In this document: positions 8,849 to 17,248 of the stretch, one piece after another | Position numbering within the stretch: position 1 is the stretch's first letter | Layout of the letters: every line of letters starts with the position of its first letter | Source: Croceivirga sp. | Lineage (GTDB): Bacteria; Bacteroidota; Bacteroidia; Flavobacteriales; Flavobacteriaceae | Assembly: GCA_028281025.1 (NCBI GenBank) | Contig: JANQKR010000016.1 | Location: 1 to 64,000, forward strand | Reading direction: 5' to 3' | Length of the DNA: 64,000 nucleotides | Position numbers and translations under genes: made by a program | The notes under the pieces: generated by a model | The model's input: only the letters and a program-made list of their open reading frames with translations | Told to the model about the DNA's origin: nothing | Databases searched by the model: none

Positions 8849-10222
8849 ATGGCCCGAAAAATTCTTGTCTTGGGAGCTGGGAAGTCCACCTCATATCTAT
8901 TGGACTTTTTTTTGGACAATTCGGTTTCCCAGGATCTTCACCTCACCATAGGGGATTTGTACCCAAAAAACATTGCCAAGGATATTGTGAACCATCCCAA
9001 TTGCAATGTAATGACGTTGAACATCATGGAAAACGAATCCAGGAACAAGGCCATACAAAGTGCGGACATTGTGGTTTCCATGTTGCCTGTTCGGTTACAC
9101 ACCAAAGTTGCCCAGGACTGCCTTCAATTCAAAAAGCATTTGGTAACCGCCTCATATGTCAGTGAAGCCATTAGAAAATTGGACCCGGAGGTCAGGGAAT
9201 CCAATCTGGTTTTTATGAATGAAATTGGCTTAGATCCGGGCATTGATCATATGAGTGCCATGGAAGTCATTGATCGTATCCGAAATAAGGGCGGCAAAAT
9301 GATTCTTTTTGAATCCTTTACGGGTGGGTTGGTAGCTCCTGAAAACGATACCAATCTTTGGAACTATAAATTTACCTGGAATCCCAGGAATGTGGTAGTG
9401 GCCGGCCAGGGTGGGGCAGCTAAATTCATCCAGGAAGGAACGTACAAATACATACCCTACCATAAACTATTTCGCAGGACCGAATTTTTGGACATTGAAG
9501 GGTACGGCAAATTTGAAGGGTACGCCAATCGGGACTCCCTTTGGTACCGGGAAGCCTACGGGTTACAAGATGTGTTGACACTTTACCGTGGAACCATGCG
9601 CAGGGTAGGCTTTTCAAGGGCTTGGAACATATTTGTACAATTGGGAATGACGGATGACAGTTACCAAATTGAAAATTCCGAAGGAATGTCCTATCGGCAG
9701 TTCGTGAATCTTTTCCTGCCCTATTCCCCCACGGACTCCATAGAACTGAAACTGCGCCACTACCTGAAAATTGAACAAGATGACATTATGTGGGAGAAAT
9801 TGGAGGAATTGGACCTTTTTAGTGCAACAAAGACAATTACACGTGCAAATGCAACGCCCGCCCAGGCACTCCAGCAAATCCTGGAAGAAAGCTGGACCCT
9901 CAGTGACAATGAAAAAGACATGATCGTCATGTACCATAAGTTTGGGTACGAATTGGAAGGAAAGAAAAAACAATTGGATGCCAATATGGTGGTATTGGGG
10001 GAAAATAGAACCCATACCGCCATGGCCAAAACCGTTGGCCTTCCAGTGGCCATGGCCACCCTCAATATTCTAAATGGAAAGATTACCTCTCCCGGGGTGC
10101 AGATTCCCATTACCAAGGAGGTCTATGGTCCAATTTTATCGGAATTGGAAAACCATGGCATTAAATTCAATGAGTTTCAAGCACTTTATTTAGGGTATAA
10201 TCCTGACTCCGTAGCCAGTTAA
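8849..10222 (+). CDS. saccharopine dehydrogenase family protein
   Basis: A 457-residue NAD(P)-dependent enzyme. An N-terminal Rossmann fold (KILVLGAGKSTSYLLDFF) is followed by NEIGLDPGIDHMSA, the hallmark catalytic-domain segment of saccharopine dehydrogenases/reductases, and FESFTGGLVAPE. It probably acts in lysine metabolism on the alpha-aminoadipate route, or on a related imino acid; the direction cannot be decided from sequence. An Lrp/AsnC regulator follows 48 bases downstream, which fits amino-acid-responsive control. Confidence 0.87.
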   Translation: MARKILVLGAGKSTSYLLDFFLDNSVSQDLHLTIGDLYPKNIAKDIVNHPNCNVMTLNIMENESRNKAIQSADIVVSMLPVRLHTKVAQDCLQFKKHLVTASYVSEAIRKLDPEVRESNLVFMNEIGLDPGIDHMSAMEVIDRIRNKGGKMILFESFTGGLVAPENDTNLWNYKFTWNPRNVVVAGQGGAAKFIQEGTYKYIPYHKLFRRTEFLDIEGYGKFEGYANRDSLWYREAYGLQDVLTLYRGTMRRVGFSRAWNIFVQLGMTDDSYQIENSEGMSYRQFVNLFLPYSPTDSIELKLRHYLKIEQDDIMWEKLEELDLFSATKTITRANATPAQALQQILEESWTLSDNEKDMIVMYHKFGYELEGKKKQLDANMVVLGENRTHTAMAKTVGLPVAMATLNILNGKITSPGVQIPITKEVYGPILSELENHGIKFNEFQALYLGYNPDSVAS

Positions 10223-10270
10223 ATTCCCATTGGCTTTTCTATCTTTGGGTTTCAATTAGTTTGTATTTCT

Positions 10271-10741
10271 ATGAAATCCACTAACAACCTGTTACGGCTG
10301 GATGGGATAGACAAAAAAATCCTAAGGCATTTAATGGAAGATGCCCGAAAACCAATTTTGGAGATTGCACGGGATATTGGTATTTCAGGAGCGGCCATCC
10401 ACCAAAGACTGCGTAAATTGGAAGCTGCCGGGGTTATTTCCGGTTCAAAGTTCATTATCAATCCCAAGGTGCTGGGATATACCACAATGGCATACATTGG
10501 TATTTTTTTGGACAGGGCCATGAGCAATCCCAAAGCGGTGGCAGCCCTAAAAAAAATACCCGAGGTTTTGGAGTGCCATTATACTACGGGTAATTGGTCC
10601 ATCCTAATTAAAGTGCTCTGCAAGGACAATGAGCATTTAATGCAGGTGTTGAACAAAAACATACAGCAGATTGAAGGTGTTTCCCGGACAGAAACATTCA
10701 TCTCATTAAATCAACAAATCAATAGGCAGATTTCCATTTAG
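10271..10741 (+). CDS. Lrp/AsnC family transcriptional regulator
   Basis: 156 residues: an N-terminal winged helix-turn-helix (LDGIDKKILRHLMEDARKP, then GAAIHQRLRKLEAAGVI) and a C-terminal RAM ligand-binding/oligomerisation domain (VLECHYTTGNWSILIKVLCKD). Such proteins form octamers that respond to amino acids. The gene sits directly after saccharopine dehydrogenase and 6 bases before lpxR, so all three may be transcribed together. The regulated gene is plausibly the upstream dehydrogenase. Confidence 0.9.
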   Translation: MKSTNNLLRLDGIDKKILRHLMEDARKPILEIARDIGISGAAIHQRLRKLEAAGVISGSKFIINPKVLGYTTMAYIGIFLDRAMSNPKAVAALKKIPEVLECHYTTGNWSILIKVLCKDNEHLMQVLNKNIQQIEGVSRTETFISLNQQINRQISI

Positions 10742-10747
10742 TTCCTA

Positions 10748-11668
10748 ATGCAGCGATTATTCTTTGGCATTGTTATCTGCTTTTTGAAAACCTCACTCTT
10801 TTCACAGCGAAGTTATGAGCCCAACGCTTTCCGTCATCAGTTGGAATTTCGTCACGACAATGATTTCTTTCTATCAACCGACCGTTATTATTCGTCCGGA
10901 CTGTTCTTGACCTACAGGACTATTTTGAAAAAAGGCGTTTTTGGGGAAGGGGAACAACTTCGCTTCCGACTTGGACAGGAAGTCTATACCCCTACCCAGA
11001 CCCAATCGGTTGAATCCACTTCGTTTGATAGGCCCTATGCCGGATTCACAGGTTTGTTAAGCAGTTGGTCTTCGGCCTATAAAAATTCCCTGATCGATAT
11101 TGAAGCACTTATCGGTCTTGCGGGAAACAACTCGGGGGCCGGAGGGTTTCAACGATGGTACCATAGGGCCGTGGCCATTTTTGAGACACCCCAATGGATC
11201 GATGAACTGAACAATAGTTTCCATGTCAACCTTTATGCTTCCTATACCAAGGAATGGGAATTGGCTCCTAACCCATTTGGTGTCCTAATTGCACTGCAAC
11301 CTAAATTGGCAATGGGGTCCAGGGATATTTTTGGGGAGACCGAAGCTATTGTCCATTTTGGCAGAAGAACCCCTATTGGAGAGAGCATTGCATACGATCG
11401 TTTGGGGAACAATGCGCGCGAAATCTTTTTTGTACTCAGGCTTGCCTATCGCGAAGTGTTTTATAATGGATTGATCGAGGGGAACTTCTTTGGGGACGAT
11501 TCCCCCGTTCTTAGGGAATCCGAAAATTCACTCTTACGGTTTGGGCTTGATGTTAACTATCGCTTTAACCGAAGTGATTATAAAATTGGTATGCGCTACA
11601 ATTCTTCTGAAACCATAGGTTCGGAGTCACATATTTACGTTCAACTTTCCTATGCGTTCAGTTGGTAA
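10748..11668 (+). CDS. lipid A deacylase LpxR family (DUF2219) outer-membrane protein
   Basis: 306 residues with a short signal peptide ending near SLFSQ. The mature start has the LpxR signature of an Asn-Asp pair and TDRYYSSG (HDNDFFLSTDRYYSSG), followed by alternating beta-strand segments and a C-terminal aromatic residue (SYAFSW) typical of outer-membrane barrels. LpxR removes the 3'-acyloxyacyl chain of lipid A; whether this paralogue does so is inferred from family only. A terminator follows directly. Confidence 0.82.
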   Translation: MQRLFFGIVICFLKTSLFSQRSYEPNAFRHQLEFRHDNDFFLSTDRYYSSGLFLTYRTILKKGVFGEGEQLRFRLGQEVYTPTQTQSVESTSFDRPYAGFTGLLSSWSSAYKNSLIDIEALIGLAGNNSGAGGFQRWYHRAVAIFETPQWIDELNNSFHVNLYASYTKEWELAPNPFGVLIALQPKLAMGSRDIFGETEAIVHFGRRTPIGESIAYDRLGNNAREIFFVLRLAYREVFYNGLIEGNFFGDDSPVLRESENSLLRFGLDVNYRFNRSDYKIGMRYNSSETIGSESHIYVQLSYAFSW

Positions 11669-11672
11669 CATT

Positions 11673-11706
11673 AAAAAAGGTCCTTCCAAAAGAAAGGACC
11701 TTTTTT
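11673..11706. terminator. bidirectional intrinsic terminator
   Basis: AAGGTCCTT and AAGGACCTT pair around CCAAAAGA, with A6 before and T6 after. It lies between convergent lpxR and the zinc peptidase gene. Confidence 0.9.
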
Positions 11707-11724
11707 GCATGTTTTTTTACTTTT

Positions 11725-12420
11725 TTAGTCCCGGCCCCCAAAAACTTGTAAGCCCCAGTATACCAAAGTTGCCAAAGCACCTATGGCAGCTACCAAATAG
11801 GTCCTGGCCGCCCAATTCAATGCATCTTCGGAACCTTTATACTCCGCTTGGGTGACCATATTCTTTTGTTTGAGCCATACCAAAGCACGTTTACTGGCAT
11901 CATATTCAACAGGTAGGGTGATAAAACTGAAGAGGGTGGCAAATGCCATCATCACTAATCCAGCCACCGCAATCCAGTATCCAAGGCCAACGCCCGCCGC
12001 AGCTCCCAACATGAGTCCACCAAATACCACCCAAGTGCTCATTCCGGAGGTAACACTTACCACGGGAACCAATTTGGAACGCATGGTCAACCATTCGTAT
12101 GCCTGGGCATGTTGTACCGCATGTCCTACCTCATGGGCAGCTACCGCAGCTGCCGCGGCATTCCGTTGGTTATAGACCCCTTCACTAAGGTTTACCGTTT
12201 TATTTTTTGGATTGTAATGATCGGTCAACATCCCAGGGGTGGAGATAACCTTCACATCCCGTATCCCGTGGTCATCCAACATTTTCTGGGCGATTTCCGC
12301 ACCACTCATTCCATTTTGCAAATGCACTTTGGAATAATGCTTGAACTTACTTTTTAGCCGGGCACTCACCAACCAGCTAACCAGTGCAATAGCACCGATT
12401 AATATATAATATCCCATCAT
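11725..12420 (-). CDS. membrane zinc metallopeptidase (YugP-like)
   Basis: 231 residues with an N-terminal membrane anchor, the zinc motif HEVGHAVQH, then further hydrophobic helices (VVFGGLMLGAAAGVGLGYWIAVAGLVMM). The segment SGAEIAQKMLDDHGI and the DHYNPKNKTVNLSEGVY strand are typical of COG2738 neutral zinc metallopeptidases. Probably an inner-membrane protease of unknown substrate. Two consecutive ATGs precede the chain; either could be used. Confidence 0.88.
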   Translation of the reverse strand: MMGYYILIGAIALVSWLVSARLKSKFKHYSKVHLQNGMSGAEIAQKMLDDHGIRDVKVISTPGMLTDHYNPKNKTVNLSEGVYNQRNAAAAAVAAHEVGHAVQHAQAYEWLTMRSKLVPVVSVTSGMSTWVVFGGLMLGAAAGVGLGYWIAVAGLVMMAFATLFSFITLPVEYDASKRALVWLKQKNMVTQAEYKGSEDALNWAARTYLVAAIGALATLVYWGLQVFGGRD

Positions 12421-12464
12421 GACGTTTTCGTTTTAATTTTTATTAAATATACCAACTCAAACGC

Positions 12465-12494
12465 AAAAACCCCGCCAAATTGGACGGGGCTTTA
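12465..12494 (-). terminator. intrinsic terminator of ald
   Basis: On the minus strand CCCCGTCC and GGCGGGG pair around AATTT, followed by a run of T. It lies about 20 bases past the alanine dehydrogenase stop. Confidence 0.85.
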
Positions 12495-12514
12495 AAAACT
12501 GACATTTTGTTAGT

Positions 12515-13618
12515 TTAGACCAAAATTGGAGCATCCCAGTCAAAGGCATCCATGATTTCCTTATAGACCACTTCCCCCTCAACAATGTTCAATCCTTTTT
12601 CCAAGGATTTGTCCATCCTACAGGCACTTTGCCAACCGTTATTGGCCAATTTCAAAACATAGGGCAACGTAACATTGGTCAAGGCAATAGTGGAGGTATA
12701 GGGCACCGCTCCCGGCATATTGGCCACACAATAGTGGACCACGTCGTCAATAATATAAACGGGATCTTCATGGGTTGTTGGCTTAGTTGTTTCAATGCAT
12801 CCTCCTTGATCTACGGCCACATCCACAATGACCGTACCGGGATGCATGTCCTTAAGCATATCCCTGGTAATCAAATTTGGGGCTTTTGCCCCTTTCAACA
12901 ATACCGCACCCACAATTAAATCATGGGTCTTGATATGTTTTCGAATCCTGAGCTCGTTGGAAAAATCAGTGACCACATGGTTTGGCATGACATCATTCAC
13001 ATATCGTAATCTTTTCATATTGATATCCATAATAGTGACATGGGCCCCCAGACCTGCTGCCATTTTTGCGGCTTGGATTCCTACGGTTCCCGCACCCAGC
13101 ACCAAGACCTTCCCAGGTTGCACTCCAGGTACGCCACCCAGTAATACCCCCTTGCCCTTTACAGGCTTTTCCAAATATTTGGCCCCCTGCTGAATGGCCA
13201 TCCGACCCGCTACTTCAGACATTGGGGTTAACAGGGGAAGCGTCCCATCTTCATCCTCAACCGTTTCATAGGCAATACAAATTGCCTTACTGTTGATCAT
13301 GGCTTTGGTCAGTGGCCCACTGGAAGCAAAATGAAAATAAGTAAAAACAATCTGTCCTTCCTTGATCAATCCATATTCCTCTGCTATGGGTTCCTTGACC
13401 TTTACAATCATATCGGCCTTAGCATATACCTCCTTTATGTTCGGCAAAATCTGTGCGCCCGCATTGCTGTAGTCCTCATCAAAAAAACCGCTTCCTTCCC
13501 CAGCGGTGGACTGCACGTATACCGTGTGATTGTTCTTTACCAGTTCAAAAACTCCGGAAGGGGTCATCCCCACCCGACTTTCGTTATTCTTAATTTCTTT
13601 AGGTACCCCAATAACCAT
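12515..13618 (-). CDS. ald: alanine dehydrogenase
   Basis: A 367-residue NAD-dependent alanine dehydrogenase interconverting alanine with pyruvate and ammonia. The N-terminal MVIGVPKEIKNNESRVGMTP, the VKVKEPIAEEY lysine segment, the Rossmann VLVLGAGTVGIQAAKMAAGLG and the catalytic-domain DVAVDQGGCIETT are all clear. The similar nicotinamide nucleotide transhydrogenase alpha subunit is excluded by length and by the VDQGG motif. The gene is monocistronic with its own terminator. Confidence 0.95.
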   Translation of the reverse strand: MVIGVPKEIKNNESRVGMTPSGVFELVKNNHTVYVQSTAGEGSGFFDEDYSNAGAQILPNIKEVYAKADMIVKVKEPIAEEYGLIKEGQIVFTYFHFASSGPLTKAMINSKAICIAYETVEDEDGTLPLLTPMSEVAGRMAIQQGAKYLEKPVKGKGVLLGGVPGVQPGKVLVLGAGTVGIQAAKMAAGLGAHVTIMDINMKRLRYVNDVMPNHVVTDFSNELRIRKHIKTHDLIVGAVLLKGAKAPNLITRDMLKDMHPGTVIVDVAVDQGGCIETTKPTTHEDPVYIIDDVVHYCVANMPGAVPYTSTIALTNVTLPYVLKLANNGWQSACRMDKSLEKGLNIVEGEVVYKEIMDAFDWDAPILV

Positions 13619-14172
13619 GGTTCTTGTTTTAAAGTTGTTGTATTTATAGAATTATAGCGCCAAAAGTGTTGTAAATCTAAAAAAATGAAAAATAAAATCG
13701 ATAAAATGCAGGGGTAATTCAGTTAAAAGAGCATTTTTTATTCCTATACCCCCAAAAAAATAGGGGGTCATTCAAAAAAATATCGCTTTTTATCCTTCTG
13801 CCCATTAAAAATGCCCTTGTTTAAGTTTCTATTTTAAAATCAACATCATATTGATCGGTACCCCTTGAACAAAATGGCCAAAATAAAGGCAGGGCTTTTG
13901 CCATGGAAATCACAAATCGTCCAAAGAATTGGACCCAGAAGGAATACCAAATACATGATAAGCTAATTGTCCTGGCCGGATTTATATTCCCATCCCTTTT
14001 GGCCTTGGAATAAAGGCAGCGTGGCACTCATGGCCACAATAGGGTAGATAGTCCCAAAGGTTGGCCTAAAAAAGACGTAAGACTGCTTTGCTCCTGGACT
14101 CCAGAAACCAAACGATTTTAACTCCTTGCCTTAAATGGCGAAAACATCAGCCTACAATAGAGCAGAAGGGCA
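13619..14172. other. 554-base intergenic stretch without a clear gene
   Basis: Between ald and the leuS stop. It contains an A/T-rich first part, a six-pair hairpin at 13748-13768 (ACCCCC with GGGGGT) and a plus-strand 36-codon frame at 13903-14013 starting MEITNRPKNWTQKEYQIHD and ending at LLALE. That frame has a natural-looking amino-acid mix but no recognisable family; it may be a gene remnant. I see no RNA gene. Confidence 0.5.
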
Positions 14173-17151
14173 TTACCCAACAACATTTACGATTTTACCG
14201 GGCACCACAATGACTTTCTTGGGCGTTCGGCCATCCAGATATTTGGCGGTCTGTTCATGGGCCATAACAGCAGCTTCAATATCGGCTTTCGCCATATCCA
14301 GGGGAAGTTCCAGTTTAAAGCGCATCTTACCATTGAAGGAAATGGGATAGGCTTTGGTACTTTCCACCAGGTATTTCACTTCCAGCTTTGGAAAGGATAC
14401 ATTGGCAATGGAACCTGTGTGGCCCATTATTTCCCAAAGTTCCTCAGCGATATGGGGGGCATAGGGCGATACCAAAATCGCCAAGGGTTCCAAAATGGCC
14501 TTGCTTGTACATTTTTGTGCCGTCAATTCATTGACACAAATCATAAATGTGGAGACGGACGTATTGAAACTAAAGTTCTCAATATCCTCTTCTACCTTTT
14601 TTATGGTTTTGTGCAATGTCTTCAGGTTGTCCGGAGTTGGTTCACTATCATCAACTGCGGGATATAACTTCCATAATTTCTTTAAAAAACCATGAACCCC
14701 TGTAATGCCCGCGGTGTTCCAGGGCTTGGATTGCTCCAATGGTCCAAGGAACATCTCGTACAACCGAAGGCTGTCCGCACCATAATCCTCACAAATCTGA
14801 TCGGGATTGACCACATTGTATTTGGATTTGGACATTTTTTCTATTTCACGCTGCACTTTAAAAGTTCCATCATTTTCCTTGAGTAAAATCGCATCATTGA
14901 ACTCTGGCCTCCACTTTTTAAATGCCTCCTCATTCAAAGAATCAGAAGTACCCTCTAGAAGAGAAATATCTACATGAATCTTGTCGAATCTTACTCTTGA
15001 AATTTCCAAGTTATTTTCTTGTTCAATTTTTTCAATTAATCCTTGAAAGGAATTATCCAGTTTTAACAGTTCAGACTTATCAATTACTATATCTTCTTTA
15101 ATCTTATTAGTAGCACTTAAAAATATGTTTGAACCGAAAGTTTGCCCTATAACTGTACTTTTAGACTTGACATAATCAACTTCAAAATTTATTCTTTGAA
15201 CAAAAGCACTTGTTCCCGTAATCATCCCCTGATTGATCAATTTTTTGGCAAACTCATCCTTTGGGGCAACACCCCTATCAAACAAAAACTTTTGCCAAAA
15301 ACGGGAATACAACAAATGTCCCGTAGCGTGCTCGCTGCCACCAATATAGAGATCCACATCTTGCCAGTAGTCTATTGCTTCCCGTGAATAAATGGCCGCT
15401 GCATTATGTGGATCCATATAGCGATTGAAATATTGGGAACTTCCCGCCCAACCAGGCATGGTATTGAGTTCTAAGGGAAATACCGTTTTGTGATCGATCA
15501 ATTCGTTGGCAACCACTTTATTCGCCTCGGTATTCCATGCCCAATCCGTAGCATTGCCCAAAGGGGGTTCCCCGGTTTCCGTGGGGAGGTACTTTTCCAC
15601 TTCTGGCAATTCCAAGGGCAAATGCTCTTCGGCAATCATCTGGGGCATTCCATCAGCATCGTAATAGACCGGGAACGGTTCTCCCCAATAGCGTTGGCGG
15701 CTAAATACCGCATCCCGCAAACGGTAATTGATCTTGCCCTGTCCCTGGCCAATTTTTTCCAACTCCTCAATAACTTTCCTTGTTGCTTCTTTGTAAGCCA
15801 ACCCATTTAGGAAATCGGAATTGGCAATAAGGGTGTTTGCCTTATCGGCAAAGGCCTCTTCCGAAATGTCAACCCCATCAAAAATGTTGGGGATATCAAT
15901 ATCAAAATGCTTTGCAAAGTCATAGTCCCTTTGATCTCCGCAGGGAACCGCCATTACTGCCCCAGTGCCATAGTTGGCCAATACATAATCCCCGATCCAA
16001 ATGGGAATGGGCGCTTTGGTAAACGGGTGCTCCGCGTACGCCCCCGTAAAAGCACCGGAAATGGTTTTTACATCCGCCATTCGCTCACGCTCCGAACGTT
16101 TTGACGTTGCTTCAACATAAGCATCAATCTCCGATTTTTGTGCTGGTGTGGTGATTTTGGCCACCAATTCATGCTCTGGGGCCAATGTCATGAAGGAAGC
16201 ACCGAAAATGGTGTCAGGGCGGGTAGTGAATACCTCTATTTGATGGGATTCCCCGTTGCTTGGCGCTGTCGGAATGACTTTAAAAATCGCCGAAGCTCCT
16301 TCGGAACGACCGATCCAATTGGTTTGGGAATCTTTTAAAGGTTGTGGCCAATCAATAGTGTCCAAGCCATCCAACAACCGTTGTGCATAGGCCGTAATCC
16401 GCATCATCCATTGGGTCATCTTCTTTCGAATCACGGTATGTCCCCCACGTTCCGAAACACCATTCACTATTTCATCATTGGCCAGGACCGTACCTAATGC
16501 CGGGCACCAATTCACCTCTGCATCCGCTAAATAGGTCAGACGGTATTTTAACAACACTTGCTGTTTCTGTTTTTCCGAAAACCCGTTCCATTCGCTGGCC
16601 AAAAAAACCGGCGTATCATCATCACAGGATGCGTTCACGCCCTTATTCCCTTCCTTTTCAAAAATCGCGGTCAAATGTTCAATAGGTTCCGCTTTATCCG
16701 TTTGATTGTTGTACCACGAATTGAACAGTTGGATAAATACCCATTGTGTCCACTTGTAATACCTGGGGCTGGAGGTACGCACTTCCCGACTCCAATCAAA
16801 GGAAAAACCCAATTGGTCCAGTTGCTCCCGATATCTCTTGATATTGGTTTCCGTGGTTATGGCGGGATGCTGCCCTGTTTGTATGGCATACTGTTCTGCA
16901 GGAAGGCCAAAGGAATCGTAACCCATGGGATGCAATACATTGTATCCCTTATGCCTTTTATAGCGGGCATAGATATCACAGGCAATATAACCCAGGGGAT
17001 GTCCTACGTGCAGACCTGCCCCCGAAGGATAGGGAAACATGGAAAGTGCATAAAATTTGGGCTTGTCCGAATCATTTTCCACCTTAAAGGTTTGATTCTT
17101 GGTCCAATATTGTTGCCATTTAGCCTCTATTTGCCTGAAATTGTAGTTCAT
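14173..17151 (-). CDS. leuS: leucyl-tRNA synthetase
   Basis: A 992-residue class I synthetase charging tRNA-Leu. Present are the HIGH-type motif HVGHPLGY near residue 50, the editing-domain threonine-rich TTRPDTIFGASF, GSEHATGHLLYSRFW and the KMSKSKYNVVNPD loop near residue 775. It is longer than E. coli LeuS (860). Bacteroidota enzymes carry an insert before KMSKS, but here the segment after GTSAFVQRI (roughly residues 650-730) is extended and encoded by visibly more A/T-rich DNA (about 14940-15200). The frame is uninterrupted. It is divergent from the T9SS protein gene. Confidence 0.94.
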   Translation of the reverse strand: MNYNFRQIEAKWQQYWTKNQTFKVENDSDKPKFYALSMFPYPSGAGLHVGHPLGYIACDIYARYKRHKGYNVLHPMGYDSFGLPAEQYAIQTGQHPAITTETNIKRYREQLDQLGFSFDWSREVRTSSPRYYKWTQWVFIQLFNSWYNNQTDKAEPIEHLTAIFEKEGNKGVNASCDDDTPVFLASEWNGFSEKQKQQVLLKYRLTYLADAEVNWCPALGTVLANDEIVNGVSERGGHTVIRKKMTQWMMRITAYAQRLLDGLDTIDWPQPLKDSQTNWIGRSEGASAIFKVIPTAPSNGESHQIEVFTTRPDTIFGASFMTLAPEHELVAKITTPAQKSEIDAYVEATSKRSERERMADVKTISGAFTGAYAEHPFTKAPIPIWIGDYVLANYGTGAVMAVPCGDQRDYDFAKHFDIDIPNIFDGVDISEEAFADKANTLIANSDFLNGLAYKEATRKVIEELEKIGQGQGKINYRLRDAVFSRQRYWGEPFPVYYDADGMPQMIAEEHLPLELPEVEKYLPTETGEPPLGNATDWAWNTEANKVVANELIDHKTVFPLELNTMPGWAGSSQYFNRYMDPHNAAAIYSREAIDYWQDVDLYIGGSEHATGHLLYSRFWQKFLFDRGVAPKDEFAKKLINQGMITGTSAFVQRINFEVDYVKSKSTVIGQTFGSNIFLSATNKIKEDIVIDKSELLKLDNSFQGLIEKIEQENNLEISRVRFDKIHVDISLLEGTSDSLNEEAFKKWRPEFNDAILLKENDGTFKVQREIEKMSKSKYNVVNPDQICEDYGADSLRLYEMFLGPLEQSKPWNTAGITGVHGFLKKLWKLYPAVDDSEPTPDNLKTLHKTIKKVEEDIENFSFNTSVSTFMICVNELTAQKCTSKAILEPLAILVSPYAPHIAEELWEIMGHTGSIANVSFPKLEVKYLVESTKAYPISFNGKMRFKLELPLDMAKADIEAAVMAHEQTAKYLDGRTPKKVIVVPGKIVNVVG

Positions 17152-17248
17152 TTTATATATTTCTTCCTTCGCTTGGCAAAAATAGGTTTAATCCACCAGA
17201 GCAAAAAGGATAAAGTGCTAAGTAGAACAGGTCATAAACCAGATAAAA

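Noticed and set aside
13748-13768. G5/C5 hairpin as terminator of leuS
   Set aside because: It lies about 400 bases past the leuS stop and no T-run follows on that strand.
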